NCBI GenBank assembly: GCA_902491575.1
Contig: CABUID010000011.1
Coordinates: forward strand, 1-64,000
Direction of reading: 5' to 3'
Source: an uncultured Bacillota bacterium
GTDB lineage: Bacteria > Bacillota_I > Bacilli_A > RFN20 > CAG-631
DNA length: 64,000 nucleotides
The position numbers were made by a program, and so were the translations under genes. Shown in pieces: positions 35,499-44,851 of this stretch (its first letter is position 1; every line of letters begins with the position of its first letter). The notes under the pieces were generated by a model. It ran no database searches. It had not been told where the DNA came from and was given only the letters and a program-made list of their open reading frames with translations.

Positions 35499-38368
35499 TT
35501 TCTTTTATCCTTGAAATACTTCAAAATTTTTTCATCTCTTAACACGATGAAATGTTCTTGATAAAGTTTTTCTTCCTTACAATTTGTAAGTTTATCTTTG
35601 CACTCTTCAATTAGTTTGTAAGCTTCATCATAAGTTTTAAAGATAGTTTTAGAATCATTTTCCTTTTCTTCTAATGTTAAATGATTGGTTCCTGTGTTTT
35701 CTTTCATAGTACTTGTAAAAATAAAAGATATTTGTCTAAAATTCGTTTTAGCTTTATTTTCTTCAATATATCCAATTAGTTTAACATTTTCAATCAAACA
35801 ACCTGTTTCTTCTAAAATTTCTCTTTCAAAAGCCTTTGTTGGCGTTTCACCATTCCAAATTCCTCCGCCTGGCAATTTAAATTCATTAATACGTTCTTTA
35901 TAAAAAACAGCTATTTTCCCATCACTTTCTAAAAAGCCACGTGCAGCATACCTTGTTGATGGCTTTATTAATTTTTCTTTACTATCCGTTATTTCCCCTA
36001 AAAAAGGAATATTGAAGTCAATACCTTTAATATAAAGTAAAAAATCATTTAGATATAAATGGTTGTTAATAAAAAATTCTAGTAAAGTTAATATAAATTT
36101 CAATTGTTCTAATTTAACTATAATATAATTTTTGACCTTTATATTTTGGTTTAATATGCAAAGTTTTAAATATGCATTATCCAACATTGAAATATCATTA
36201 TAATCATTTCCAATGGCAATGGTATTTGTTATAGGAACATTTAAATATTTAGATAATTTTACTAATCCTGTTCCTTTGTTTATTCCTTTTTTATTTATAG
36301 AAAACCATGTCAATTCACTATCTGAATTGTATGCTTCAAAATTGGAAGAATAATTACCTATAGATATGCAGTCTTTTAAATCTTTTGCTATCTTTTTATA
36401 AAATTCTTTAATTAGTAAATACTTTACGTATTCTAAAGTTTCATTATCATTGTTTTTATTTAGCAATTCTTCATATTGCTTTAAATCTTCTATGGTCAAA
36501 TACTTATAATTAGAAATATTATTTTTAAAATGAGATAATAGATTTATATCGCTATCTTGTCTAATTTTAATTCTTACTTGGCAGAAATCTGTTGCTTGAT
36601 TTAAAATATCATCAAAACTAACATAATCAATATTCTCTTCAACAAAGTATTTAGATGTAGTTAATTCGTTATCTCTAATTGTTAAATTAATATCATAATT
36701 ATATTCATCATGATACTTGTATAGATACTGTAAAACTTTATTATCCATTGGATAATATCCAACAACTTTATTGTTAGATTTATCTAAAATATACGCGCCA
36801 TTAGAAAGAATTAAATAACGAATATAATTTTTATTTTTAAAAAATTTTTTTATAATGTGATTGGGCAATCCTGTAGCTATGGCAATATTAAAATGATTTG
36901 AATCCAGCGATTGCAACCTTTCTTCAATTGAGTGATTAATTACTTCGTTTTTTCTTAATGTACCTTCACTATCAATAGCTAACAAATATGTATTAAATTC
37001 AAACTTTTCAAATTTTTGAGTTTTTGTTGTTGTATGAGTTGAATCATATAACTTTTTAACAAGTTCCATAGTTTTATAATGTGATAAAAAATCACTTTTC
37101 CCTTTTCTATTATTGATAAAATCTTTAAAACATTCTTCCTTAGAATAATCATTAAAGTCCACAAAATCCACTTCTTTTTTTATCAAATTATCTAATTTTA
37201 TTATCTCAATTGGTTCTCCACCAATAAGTTGACTATTACGATAAATTTGAATTTCAAAATTATTATTTTCTCCATACTCTATTCCAGTGTTATTTTCTTT
37301 ATCATTTTTTGCTTGAAAAGCTAACACTTTGATATTCATTAATGGACCAATATTAATGTTTATAAACTCATGTTTTATTCTTCCATTTCCTTTATATGTA
37401 TCAACGGGTAATGGAGTCCATGCTCTTCTTGAAAATCCTGATTGTAATAGTTGTAATTCAGCAATACACTTATTATAATTATCCTTTTTAAATTCGATTA
37501 ATGAATGAAAATCCAATTCTCCATAGCCATCAACATTTTGATTTAAATATTGTTCAAAATTACAATTTTTCTTAAATAAATGATCATATTTATTGCCATC
37601 TATATATTTAAAAAAATCATTTGGCGTAAAAACTGAAGATTGTATCTTAATTTTATTATAATCTACATCATCGAGTAAATATAACAATAAATCGATTTGA
37701 TGATACCCACTATGCATCAATTTGCCATAACCATATTTATATGGGTGATTTTCTCGATAAAAGAATTCATCAGGCATATTCCACATTCCATCACAAGATG
37801 TAATATAAATAGAATTAATTCCTAAATTATACTCTTTTTTTATGCTTGAAATAAGATTTTTAATATAAATATATCCATTATTATATCTTCTTTGACATAA
37901 TACAGAAAAATTAATTTCATCATATATTTTTAAATACGCTTTGCTTAAATCCTTAATCTTATTTAACATAAAAGATGTTGATTTTGAAGATGATATTACC
38001 CCTTTTTCAACTACCAATGGTTTATCCATAATAATATTAATTTTATTTTTTAAAAATAATTTTGCATAGCAATAATGAGACTTAGGTTCTGTTGAAATTA
38101 TAGCATGTGTGATATGTAGTCTTTTTAATAAGTCTTCAATATTCATTTTATCTTTTTTAAGAAATGAATCTTCATCTTTTAACTCATCATCTAAATAATA
38201 GAAATTTGAACAACTTATTCCTTTTTCTTTCAAAGTGCGTTCTATATCATCTTTCTTACTTTTCAAATCTATGATTAATTGCAAATCACATTTATACTTT
38301 TTTAGATATTTTATATATATTCTTTTAGCATGAGGTCCTAATCCAACTAAAACAAATCTATTGTTCAT
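35495..38368 (-). CDS. Triple fusion: Gfo/Idh-like oxidoreductase, Cof-type HAD phosphatase, Nudix hydrolase
   Basis: A 957-residue cytoplasmic protein with three enzyme modules. Residues 1-440: Gfo/Idh/MocA-like NAD(P) domain (VLVGLGPHAKR, then IIMDKPLVVEKG with the conserved EKP-type Lys). Residues 460-770: HAD hydrolase with motif I DSEGT (465-470), Lys698 and motif IV GNDYNDISML (720-729), Cof-type cap. Residues 800-957: Nudix hydrolase with a complete box, GGIWNGE to REILEETG (835-856). Motif I has Glu at the second Asp position (D-x-E), which may change catalysis. It overlaps the STAND gene by 11 bases. No known protein with this order comes to mind. Likely processes a phosphorylated nucleotide or sugar. 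Confidence 0.88.
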   Translation of the reverse strand: MNNRFVLVGLGPHAKRIYIKYLKKYKCDLQLIIDLKSKKDDIERTLKEKGISCSNFYYLDDELKDEDSFLKKDKMNIEDLLKRLHITHAIISTEPKSHYCYAKLFLKNKINIIMDKPLVVEKGVISSSKSTSFMLNKIKDLSKAYLKIYDEINFSVLCQRRYNNGYIYIKNLISSIKKEYNLGINSIYITSCDGMWNMPDEFFYRENHPYKYGYGKLMHSGYHQIDLLLYLLDDVDYNKIKIQSSVFTPNDFFKYIDGNKYDHLFKKNCNFEQYLNQNVDGYGELDFHSLIEFKKDNYNKCIAELQLLQSGFSRRAWTPLPVDTYKGNGRIKHEFININIGPLMNIKVLAFQAKNDKENNTGIEYGENNNFEIQIYRNSQLIGGEPIEIIKLDNLIKKEVDFVDFNDYSKEECFKDFINNRKGKSDFLSHYKTMELVKKLYDSTHTTTKTQKFEKFEFNTYLLAIDSEGTLRKNEVINHSIEERLQSLDSNHFNIAIATGLPNHIIKKFFKNKNYIRYLILSNGAYILDKSNNKVVGYYPMDNKVLQYLYKYHDEYNYDINLTIRDNELTTSKYFVEENIDYVSFDDILNQATDFCQVRIKIRQDSDINLLSHFKNNISNYKYLTIEDLKQYEELLNKNNDNETLEYVKYLLIKEFYKKIAKDLKDCISIGNYSSNFEAYNSDSELTWFSINKKGINKGTGLVKLSKYLNVPITNTIAIGNDYNDISMLDNAYLKLCILNQNIKVKNYIIVKLEQLKFILTLLEFFINNHLYLNDFLLYIKGIDFNIPFLGEITDSKEKLIKPSTRYAARGFLESDGKIAVFYKERINEFKLPGGGIWNGETPTKAFEREILEETGCLIENVKLIGYIEENKAKTNFRQISFIFTSTMKENTGTNHLTLEEKENDSKTIFKTYDEAYKLIEECKDKLTNCKEEKLYQEHFIVLRDEKILKYFKDKRK

Positions 38369-40559
38369 ATAGTATTTTTAACTCCATTATTTTATCTTTT
38401 CTTTTTAACTTTTTATAGATATTAATACATTCACCCAAAGTTTCGTTAAAATTTTTCTCCTCACCATTTAACTTGTATGCTTTAGCTAAAAGTTCTAAGG
38501 CTTCAGCATACTCAATATGAACTTTTAATTTTTCTCGAGCAATTAAAGATTTTATTAATAGTTCAATTGCTTTGCTATATTGATTAATCTGTAAATAAAG
38601 GATAGCTGTATGATACAATGTATACGATGTATTTATATGATCATATCCATATAAAGAAAAGTTAATGTCTAATGCGTTTTCATATGATTTAATTGCGTTA
38701 TCATATTCTTTCAAAAGTGTATAAGAAAAGCCTATATTATTATACGTTTTAGCAATATTAGGGTGAAATTTAGGCAAAATATTTTTACGTATTTCCAATG
38801 CATCTAATTCATATTTCAATGCTTCTTTTGGTTTATTTAAACGATTATATGAATTCCCAACATTATTTAAAGATTTAGCTATATCTTGATGATTTTTATC
38901 AAGTATTTTTCTTCTAATTTCTAATCCTTTTAATTTTTCTACTAAAGCTTCTTCTTGGCGATTTAATCTTTCTAATGTTGAGCCAATATCATTGTGGCAT
39001 ATTGCAACATTTCTTTTAGCTTCAATAGAACAACTATTCTGCTTTTCTATTTTAAGCCACAAAGTTAAAGCTTTTTCATGAACTTCTAAAGATTTTTGAT
39101 ACAAACCTTTTTTCCTATATAATGAACCCATTTGATTATAAATTTTTGCAGTCATTTCGGTATCATTTCTTTTTTTAGCTAAAGGTAAAATCTTTTTTAA
39201 AGCCTCTAGTCCTTCATCAAATTCACCAAGACCTTCATAAATATATGATATTTGATAGTTACATAAAATTAACTTTTCTTCTGATTTTAATTTTTTTTGA
39301 AAACTTAATGCCCTTTTACATAACTCTAATGCCCATTGTAAATTTGCACATGTTCCATAATAATAAGAAAGATTGATTAACAAATCAATAGTATTCAATG
39401 TAGGATGCATTTCTCTTTCTTTTAAATATTCCCCATATTTACAAAATTCTTGTTTTTTACTTACTGGAATAAATTTTGTTTTATCAAATTTTATTAAATC
39501 ATTAATCAAAAAAATTGCTTTATCATAGGTTTGTAAATCAGGCTTAAAATTATGATAAATAATTTGTGACATTAATCTGTTTAAAGAAACAAATACGGGT
39601 CTTTCTTTAGTTAAATTTACATAACCTTTTTTAGATAATTCTTCAATTACTTGTGGTTTTGTATTGGTACATTTGGTTAGTTCCATTCTACCAATTCCGC
39701 TTGGGGCAATTAAAGTAAGCAAAGATAAAATTTCAATTTCTGATGGACTCAAATAAGTAGATGAAAGATTAAATAAATTTATCAAATGGTTATTAATACT
39801 ATCTTTTGAGTGATTTTTTTCTAAAAAAACCGAATCATCAATATTAAACATGTTTTTCTCGATTTCTTTTAAAGACATGTCCGTTGTTTCAATCAAACTT
39901 GCTACTAACGTAATTGTCATTGTATGACTATCTATAGCTTTAAAAAAGTTAATTAAAGTATTATCATCATAATTAACAGACTTACAATAATGCCTAAATA
40001 ATTCTAACAAATCGTCATCAGACATTTTCTCTAATTTTACACATGGATAAATATCCGATGATCTTGTTGATGTAATTAAAACTTTACATTTACATGTGCC
40101 AATAACATTAGCAAAATTTTGATCTAATGCATAGTCTTCATCAAAATCAGCAATTATTATGAAAGTACTACTATCTAATTTGGAAAATAGTTTTGATTTC
40201 AATTCAAACTGCATTTTAAAAGATAAGCTATCATAATTTTCATATCCTTTAAAACTCAATCCACAAATAAATTCTTCAACACTTTTACAATTTGAAACAA
40301 AATGCTCATATTTATATCTATTTTCATATCTTTTAGCATAATTTTTTGATAAAATACCTTTACCAATGCCACTAATATCACTTGATAAAATAACAAAATT
40401 ATGTTTTGTTAGTTTTTCATTTATTTCTTTCAATTCTTTCTCTCTAGTGATATATTCACTATAGTAAGGAATAGGATTACAATTTAAGATAACTTCATTA
40501 TTGGCATTTTTATTTTTAACTTCATTAGATGTTAATTTTATTGCTACTGATTTTGCCAT
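38358..40559 (-). CDS. STAND NTPase (NB-ARC-like) with TPR sensor array
   Basis: A 733-residue signalling NTPase. SSDISGIGKGILSKNYA (59-75) is the NB-ARC P-loop, FIIIADFDE (133-141) Walker B, KVLITSTRSSD (159-169) the sensor block, followed by a winged-helix region (about 265-345). From about 390 to 720 there are many TPR-like helical pairs, for example MGSLYRKKGLYQKSLEVHEKAL and NNIGFSYTLLKEYDNAIKSYENAL, the kinesin-light-chain type. No N-terminal effector domain is fused; the first 30 residues are polar. STAND/TPR proteins sense ligands and recruit effectors, so partners in the operon may be the effectors. Strong AGGAGG site. Confidence 0.9.
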   Translation of the reverse strand: MAKSVAIKLTSNEVKNKNANNEVILNCNPIPYYSEYITREKELKEINEKLTKHNFVILSSDISGIGKGILSKNYAKRYENRYKYEHFVSNCKSVEEFICGLSFKGYENYDSLSFKMQFELKSKLFSKLDSSTFIIIADFDEDYALDQNFANVIGTCKCKVLITSTRSSDIYPCVKLEKMSDDDLLELFRHYCKSVNYDDNTLINFFKAIDSHTMTITLVASLIETTDMSLKEIEKNMFNIDDSVFLEKNHSKDSINNHLINLFNLSSTYLSPSEIEILSLLTLIAPSGIGRMELTKCTNTKPQVIEELSKKGYVNLTKERPVFVSLNRLMSQIIYHNFKPDLQTYDKAIFLINDLIKFDKTKFIPVSKKQEFCKYGEYLKEREMHPTLNTIDLLINLSYYYGTCANLQWALELCKRALSFQKKLKSEEKLILCNYQISYIYEGLGEFDEGLEALKKILPLAKKRNDTEMTAKIYNQMGSLYRKKGLYQKSLEVHEKALTLWLKIEKQNSCSIEAKRNVAICHNDIGSTLERLNRQEEALVEKLKGLEIRRKILDKNHQDIAKSLNNVGNSYNRLNKPKEALKYELDALEIRKNILPKFHPNIAKTYNNIGFSYTLLKEYDNAIKSYENALDINFSLYGYDHINTSYTLYHTAILYLQINQYSKAIELLIKSLIAREKLKVHIEYAEALELLAKAYKLNGEEKNFNETLGECINIYKKLKRKDKIMELKILYEQ

Positions 40560-40579
40560 AATTTCCTCCTATATATTGC

Positions 40580-41083
40580 TTATTTTGCTTTCTTTAAAAA
40601 ATTTTTTTCATATAATTCGATAAATTCTATAATATTTTCTTTAATTGTTTGACTAATGTTTTCTAAGTTATATTGTACATCTTCGTTAACTATTTCTTTT
40701 TGCAAACATGAAAATAACAAATCTGACTTTTTATTTGCCTGAGCATTAATAACTTCTAAATGCTCATAAAAAAAACGATATTTTTTTCGAAATTTCAAAT
40801 TTAAATGTATAAAGTTACTTTCATCATTTTTATAAATATTCCAACTGGATATTGTCAAGGGATCATAAGATAAAATATTTCTTAAGTAAAACGCATTTGA
40901 TGAAGTTAATTGTGCTTTTAGTTTATTATAAGCATTATTTAATTCTTCATTCAAATGCAATTTTGCATTTCTATTATAAAAATAACTTTTAATATAAAAT
41001 GCACAAAGTGCTAATAAAGTGGTTATAACCGCACTTGTTACGTTAATAAATATAGTTTTTAAATCTTCCCAAAAAAATTCCAT
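40580..41083 (-). CDS. Small single-helix membrane protein, first gene of STAND operon
   Basis: A 167-residue protein with one transmembrane helix (about 15-32, SAVITTLLALCAFYI) and a long charged helical cytoplasmic region. No catalytic motif or family recognised. It starts the operon, with only 20 bases to the STAND gene, and has no clear Shine-Dalgarno site. In several STAND or sensor-based systems a small membrane protein is the effector that damages the membrane; that role here is only an inference. Confidence 0.7.
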   Translation of the reverse strand: MEFFWEDLKTIFINVTSAVITTLLALCAFYIKSYFYNRNAKLHLNEELNNAYNKLKAQLTSSNAFYLRNILSYDPLTISSWNIYKNDESNFIHLNLKFRKKYRFFYEHLEVINAQANKKSDLLFSCLQKEIVNEDVQYNLENISQTIKENIIEFIELYEKNFLKKAK

Positions 41084-41516
41084 TTATATAACCGTATAAT
41101 AAATTTGGTTTTGAAGATAACCATTAATTCATTAATCCTTTCTTAGCCTTTTTTATAGCCATGCTAATGGCTAGCTTTTAGGAGTGTAGCAATTTTGTAT
41201 TCATCCTTTTAGTTATATCATCTTTAAGATATTATAATATATTAAACACTGTGAATCCTTTCTATTTTTAAGGCACAATATATTTTCTTTTTTCAATTAT
41301 ATTATATCATTTTGTAGATTTTAAATCAATAATATAGCTTAAATAAGTCAAGATTAAACTGGAATGATTATTAAGAATTTTTATTCTGCAATAATACCTA
41401 TCTTTCCGTAGTTAATTGGGATAATAAAATAAGAAAGTTATTCTATTATTAAAGACTTTGAAACAATTAAAAATGTCTTATTTATACCTATTAATTTAAA
41501 TAAGTTATTGAACATA
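41084..41516. other. Non-coding region upstream of the STAND operon
   Basis: About 430 AT-rich bases with no convincing gene. A hairpin TAGCCAT-GCTA-ATGGCTA lies at 41156-41173, in the likely leader of the STAND operon. It has no good T-tract in either direction and could be a leftover or a regulatory structure. Confidence 0.4.
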
Positions 41517-41657
41517 TTAAGCGAAATGTGAAACATTCAATGCAACAGCTGGTCCATCAATACTATATGCATATGCTAAAATTTTTACTCCATTCCATAC
41601 TGTTTCAAATGAGGCACCAGCACTAGCAGCATGTTTATATGTGACAAAACCAAGCAT
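41517..41657 (-). pseudogene. Small orphan ORF, 46 aa
   Basis: ATG 41657 to TAA, reading MLGFVTYKHAASAG and ending VALNVSHFA. It overlaps the next ORF upstream by about 23 bases in another frame. It looks like the C-terminal part of a larger protein broken by a frameshift; no family is recognised. Confidence 0.3.
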
Positions 41658-41880
41658 TTGCTGGTAGGATAAGGAGATTGCCACAATGTGCAATCTCGCC
41701 TACCTTATAAGTGAAAAAATACTTTATATTAACCCAAGGACTAACTTCTTCCGCTCTTATTTTTAACTCTCTTAAAATTTCATAACACTCTTTATTAGAG
41801 TATTTGTTAGTGCATTCATCAGCTTTTAAACAGTAATATTCAATTAGAACAACAATTTTTATTCTCACACTATATGGCAA
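41635..41880 (-). pseudogene. Orphan ORF fragment without ATG
   Basis: About 81 residues counted from a TTG, though the frame is open further upstream without any ATG. The sequence (EYYCLKADECTNKY, EEVSPWVNIKYFF) is protein-like but unrecognised. Lack of a start codon and overlap with a second small frame suggest decay. Confidence 0.35.
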
Positions 41881-41948
41881 TTTATCATTATTTTTTACAT
41901 TTTCAAAACTGTTTTTGCATAAAATGAACTTTTTTTCTTTATATATTA

Positions 41949-42506
41949 TTATTTTTCTTCTTTCTTCATTTTAGAATTCATTACAATTTCCTTATCATTT
42001 GAATAATTAATATATGATTTGATTTTGATATACTCATTATCAGCATTAAATACATATTCTTTAAATGAATTATTTTTCCTAATAACATCACCAGATTCAA
42101 CAAACTTTATTAAATCGTTATTATAGTATAGAATTTCCCCTACTACATTAATTTTTTTTCTTTCCATACAATACCAAACAATTTCGATTTTGTCTTGATA
42201 GTAATAAAATAATATTGCGTTTAAAAGATTTCCATTTGTATAGCGTTCAGTTAAAACTAATCTGTGATTCTTATCAAAGTAATAAGAAAAATCTTTTTTA
42301 TTTTCATTATTTGTTAACGTGCCATTATATTCAAAATATTTTTCTAACTGCTTATTCGGATAATACATTCCATAAATACCATCACCAATACTCATTTTCT
42401 TGTAGGAATAATTTTGTAAAATTGCATTATAATCAGCCTCAAAGTTTTGATGATTGTCAATTATTTTTTGTAATTCATCTAATATATCAGCATTTTCTTT
42501 TAGCAT
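41949..42506 (-). CDS. Hypothetical soluble protein, 185 aa
   Basis: An intact ORF with AGGAGGGC before ATG 42506. It is acidic and Asn/Tyr-rich, with repeated beta-like strands (YFEYNGTLTNNEN, YYFDKNHRLVLTERYTNGNL, AILFYYYQDKIEIVWY) resembling MORN/YD-like antiparallel repeats. It lies among C-terminal scraps of other genes, an arrangement typical of toxin/immunity cassettes, so it could be an immunity-like protein. That is a guess from context. Confidence 0.6.
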   Translation of the reverse strand: MLKENADILDELQKIIDNHQNFEADYNAILQNYSYKKMSIGDGIYGMYYPNKQLEKYFEYNGTLTNNENKKDFSYYFDKNHRLVLTERYTNGNLLNAILFYYYQDKIEIVWYCMERKKINVVGEILYYNNDLIKFVESGDVIRKNNSFKEYVFNADNEYIKIKSYINYSNDKEIVMNSKMKKEEK

Positions 42507-42509
42507 AAA

Positions 42510-42676
42510 CTATAGCCCTCCTAATATAATTTGGTAGAATCTTAAAACATCTTCTACACCTTCTGATCCATTAATTAAATATTCAATACCAATGCTAACA
42601 TTTAAAATTCCGTAATTTAAATTTGTAGGTAATACCCTATGATAACCTTTTTTACATAAACCAAATTTCTTGGATT
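42510..42676 (-). pseudogene. C-terminal protein fragment
   Basis: An open frame with no start, ending in IEYLINGSEGVEDVLRFYQ then TAG at 42510-42512, just before the ribosome site of the 185-residue gene. It appears to be the tail of a lost upstream gene. Confidence 0.35.
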
Positions 42677-42733
42677 ATTGATACCTATTGACACAAATCG
42701 CAATGCTCTACGATAATAATAATCAAATTTCAT
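42617..42733 (-). pseudogene. Small ORF related to the one at 43086
   Basis: 38 residues starting MKFDYYYRRALRF. It overlaps the preceding fragment in another frame. Its first twelve codons resemble KFDYDYNRNVLLF at 43086-43226, indicating an old tandem duplication of a gene that has since decayed. Confidence 0.35.
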
Positions 42734-42845
42734 AATGAATTTCTTCTTTTGACTCTTTATAATATTTACCAATTAAAACCTCCTAAATAGAAATAATAGT
42801 CTCCTCCATCATCTATTAAAACAATCACACTCCCGCAAGTTTGTG

Positions 42846-43061
42846 CTAAATTATTTTTTCTTTTTTCATTAGTACTTTAAGTAATATTAATCCCAATAAT
42901 ACTACAAGTAATGCATATTCTATTATAAGAAGGTCTATTCTTATATCTATAGTAGGAGATATAATTCCAAACGAAAATACCATATCTAAAAATAAAAATC
43001 CAATGCCAATGATTATCATTAGAATTATACAAATTAATAAAATAATATCAACTTTTTTCAT
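42846..43061 (-). CDS. Small two-helix membrane protein, 71 aa
   Basis: ATG 43061 behind GGGAGG. Two hydrophobic helices (about 6-34 and 46-64) are separated by a short polar loop, and the tail is KVLMKKEKII. No family recognised. Past its stop, in another frame, a scrap ending DDGGDYYFYLGGFNW runs to 42777, so only part of the neighbourhood is intact. Confidence 0.5.
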   Translation of the reverse strand: MKKVDIILLICIILMIIIGIGFLFLDMVFSFGIISPTIDIRIDLLIIEYALLVVLLGLILLKVLMKKEKII

Positions 43062-43085
43062 TTTTACCTCCCATATTTAAGTTAT

Positions 43086-43226
43086 TTAGTATAATTTATA
43101 CTCTCTTTGATTTGCTCTTCCTGAATAATCATCTTCAAATATTGAATAAACTAAATGTTCAACTACCAATGAAATTATTGCTGTAAATAATAATACGTTA
43201 CGATTATAATCATAATCAAATTTCAA
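43086..43226 (-). pseudogene. Small ORF fragment related to the one at 42617
   Basis: About 46 residues from a TTG, reading KFDYDYNRNVLLF and ending YSGRANQREYKLY. It shares its opening with the MKFDYYY fragment at 42617-42733. Probably the remains of a duplicated gene. Confidence 0.35.
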
Positions 43227-43231
43227 ATTTA

Positions 43232-43384
43232 TTATTTATAATATTCATCATTTTCTTCATATACTAATTTTGTCTGTTTTGATAGGTATTTTAATATTGG
43301 AGAAATAATTTTTTTATTTTTGAAAAATAAGTAACCTCCCCAATCATAATCATAAACGATAAATATTAATTTTATATTTCTCAT
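43232..43384 (-). CDS. Hypothetical small protein, 50 aa
   Basis: ATG 43384 is preceded by AAAAGGAAACAAG. The short protein MRNIKLIFIVYDYDWGGY ends in a polar tail. No family; it may be a fragment. It starts about 30 bases from a pair of direct repeats at 43416-43466. Confidence 0.4.
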   Translation of the reverse strand: MRNIKLIFIVYDYDWGGYLFFKNKKIISPILKYLSKQTKLVYEENDEYYK

Positions 43385-43415
43385 AACTTGTTTCCTTTTA
43401 TTTATATCAAAAATA

Positions 43416-43466
43416 TTTAAAAAGCGCAATCAAGTAGTTGCGATAATGTTTAAAAAGCGCAATCAA
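43416..43466. repeat. Pair of 18-bp direct repeats
   Basis: TTTAAAAAGCGCAATCAA occurs at 43416-43433 and again at 43449-43466, 33 bases apart. Between them CGCAA...TTGCG forms a small inverted repeat. Two copies only, so it is not an array; it could be a binding site or a slippage duplication. Confidence 0.7.
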
Positions 43467-43560
43467 TATACTTGTTAGTATTGATTTATATTCTCTTTCC
43501 ATAATTAAATTGCTCTAAATTGAATCTTATTTTTTATAAGATTTCAAGTTTTAAGGCATT

Positions 43561-43598
43561 AAAAAAGTCCTAATTTACTTACGTTTTTTTTAGGACTT
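43561..43598 (-). terminator. Hairpin terminator inside the island
   Basis: The stem AAGTCCTAA/TTAGGACTT with a T run on the minus strand. It follows a 25-residue tail fragment ending KAYEKAI and a TAG at about 43612, evidence that a transcribed gene once ended here. Confidence 0.75.
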
Positions 43599-43722
43599 AT
43601 AAGGCTAAATAGCCTTTTCGTATGCTTTACATGGTGGACTAACAGTGACACTAGACGAACTAGTATCACCAGCATCATGAACATTTAAATTTTATTAGAT
43701 TCATTAAAAACTCCTAATTTAT

Positions 43723-44545
43723 TTAATAGATAAATAAAATTTTAATTTCTTCATCTGATAATATCACTTTTCTAACAAATGTGTTAATTAGCTTCTTTCT
43801 ATTTGCAATTAGATTTAAATCTAATTTTAATAATGAATATAAAAAAGGATAACATTTGTCAACATCCATTGGTGAGTTATTAGCATTCTTAAGTGTAGCA
43901 AGTTTTATTCCTAAATCTTGCTTTTCTTTTTGTAATTTTTCTAATTCATTCTTTGTTAAATCATTATATAAGCCGTCTTTTATAGCGTTTTATAGATTAT
44001 TGATTTGATTAGCATTTCTTCTTAGTTTCTTTTCTTTCAATGCGATTTCAGGGTTATTTGAAACTAATCTATTATATTCTTCAACCATTACAATAGAAAC
44101 ATTCTTTAAAAATCTTTCTTGTAATATAAATCTATGAATTTCTTGTATTACCAAATCTTCTAAATAATTTTGTCTAACTATATGTTTCTTGCAATCATTA
44201 AGTTTTCTTTTTCTACCAGTTCATTTATAGTAATGGTATTGAACTTTTTGTTTTGAAGTTTCAGACTCACCAATCATTGGTAATCCACATTCCATACTAT
44301 ATAGTTTACCACTTAAAATATAATTATTAATAAAGTGTCTTGGTCTTCTATTATTTTTTTGGTTTTTTGTTCTACAGGTCTTAAATATACTTTTATCTAT
44401 AATTTTAGGATAGATATTATCATAAGTTCCATCTTCATAATGAGCAATACCTGTATAATGTTCGTTATTTAATATTCTTGATATTGTCATTAGCTTAAAT
44501 GGTTTTCCATTTTACCTTTTCACTAATTTTATTCAAATGTATATT
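43723..44545 (-). pseudogene. Large serine recombinase, C-terminal part, broken
   Basis: The frame reads MTISRILNNEHYTGIAHYED, NYILSGKLYSMECGLPMIGE, then a TGA where TGC/TGT is expected (YYK-stop-TGRKRKLN), then a long coiled-coil part with a TAA after NANQINNL, and ends ILFIY at TAA 43723. N-LL-N-x-x-Y-x-G and SGKL-x-x-x-x-CG are recombinase/zinc-ribbon motifs of large serine recombinases. The first Cys of the zinc ribbon is already Ser. An extra A upstream (about 44512) breaks the frame before NGKPF, and no catalytic domain remains. Remnant of an integrative element. Confidence 0.82.
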
Positions 44546-44716
44546 TAGAGAAAATATATGAATAATTCATTACTTCATCTTTATTATCCTTCATGTTAAA
44601 TTTACCTTCTTCTTTAAAATTTTAAACTAGGTTTTTCAGTTAAAAACATATGGTGAAAACACCTTGTGATGCAAAGTGCTTCACGCCTTATCCTGTTTCC
44701 AAAAAGCTATAGTTAT

Positions 44717-44753
44717 GTGTCACAAATTTGAAATTTTTTTTAATTTGTGACAC
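44717..44753. repeat. Perfect 12-bp inverted repeat
   Basis: GTGTCACAAATT and AATTTGTGACAC flank a 13-base T-rich spacer in a non-coding stretch of about 300 bases between the recombinase remnant and the zinc-ribbon remnant. No T tract follows the second arm, so it is unlikely to be a simple terminator. It may be an operator or an element-end site. Elsewhere in 44546-44849 I see nothing coding. Confidence 0.6.
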
Positions 44754-44851
44754 GTATATGTCAAAATTATTATTTGTAATATATTTTGTTAAACTATACT
44801 AATCTACAAAATTCAATAAAAAGTCAACACATGTTTTAGTTTTTTAATATA

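Noticed and set aside
43416..43466. CRISPR-like direct repeats
   Set aside because: Only two copies, 15-base spacer, no cas genes in the window; not an array.
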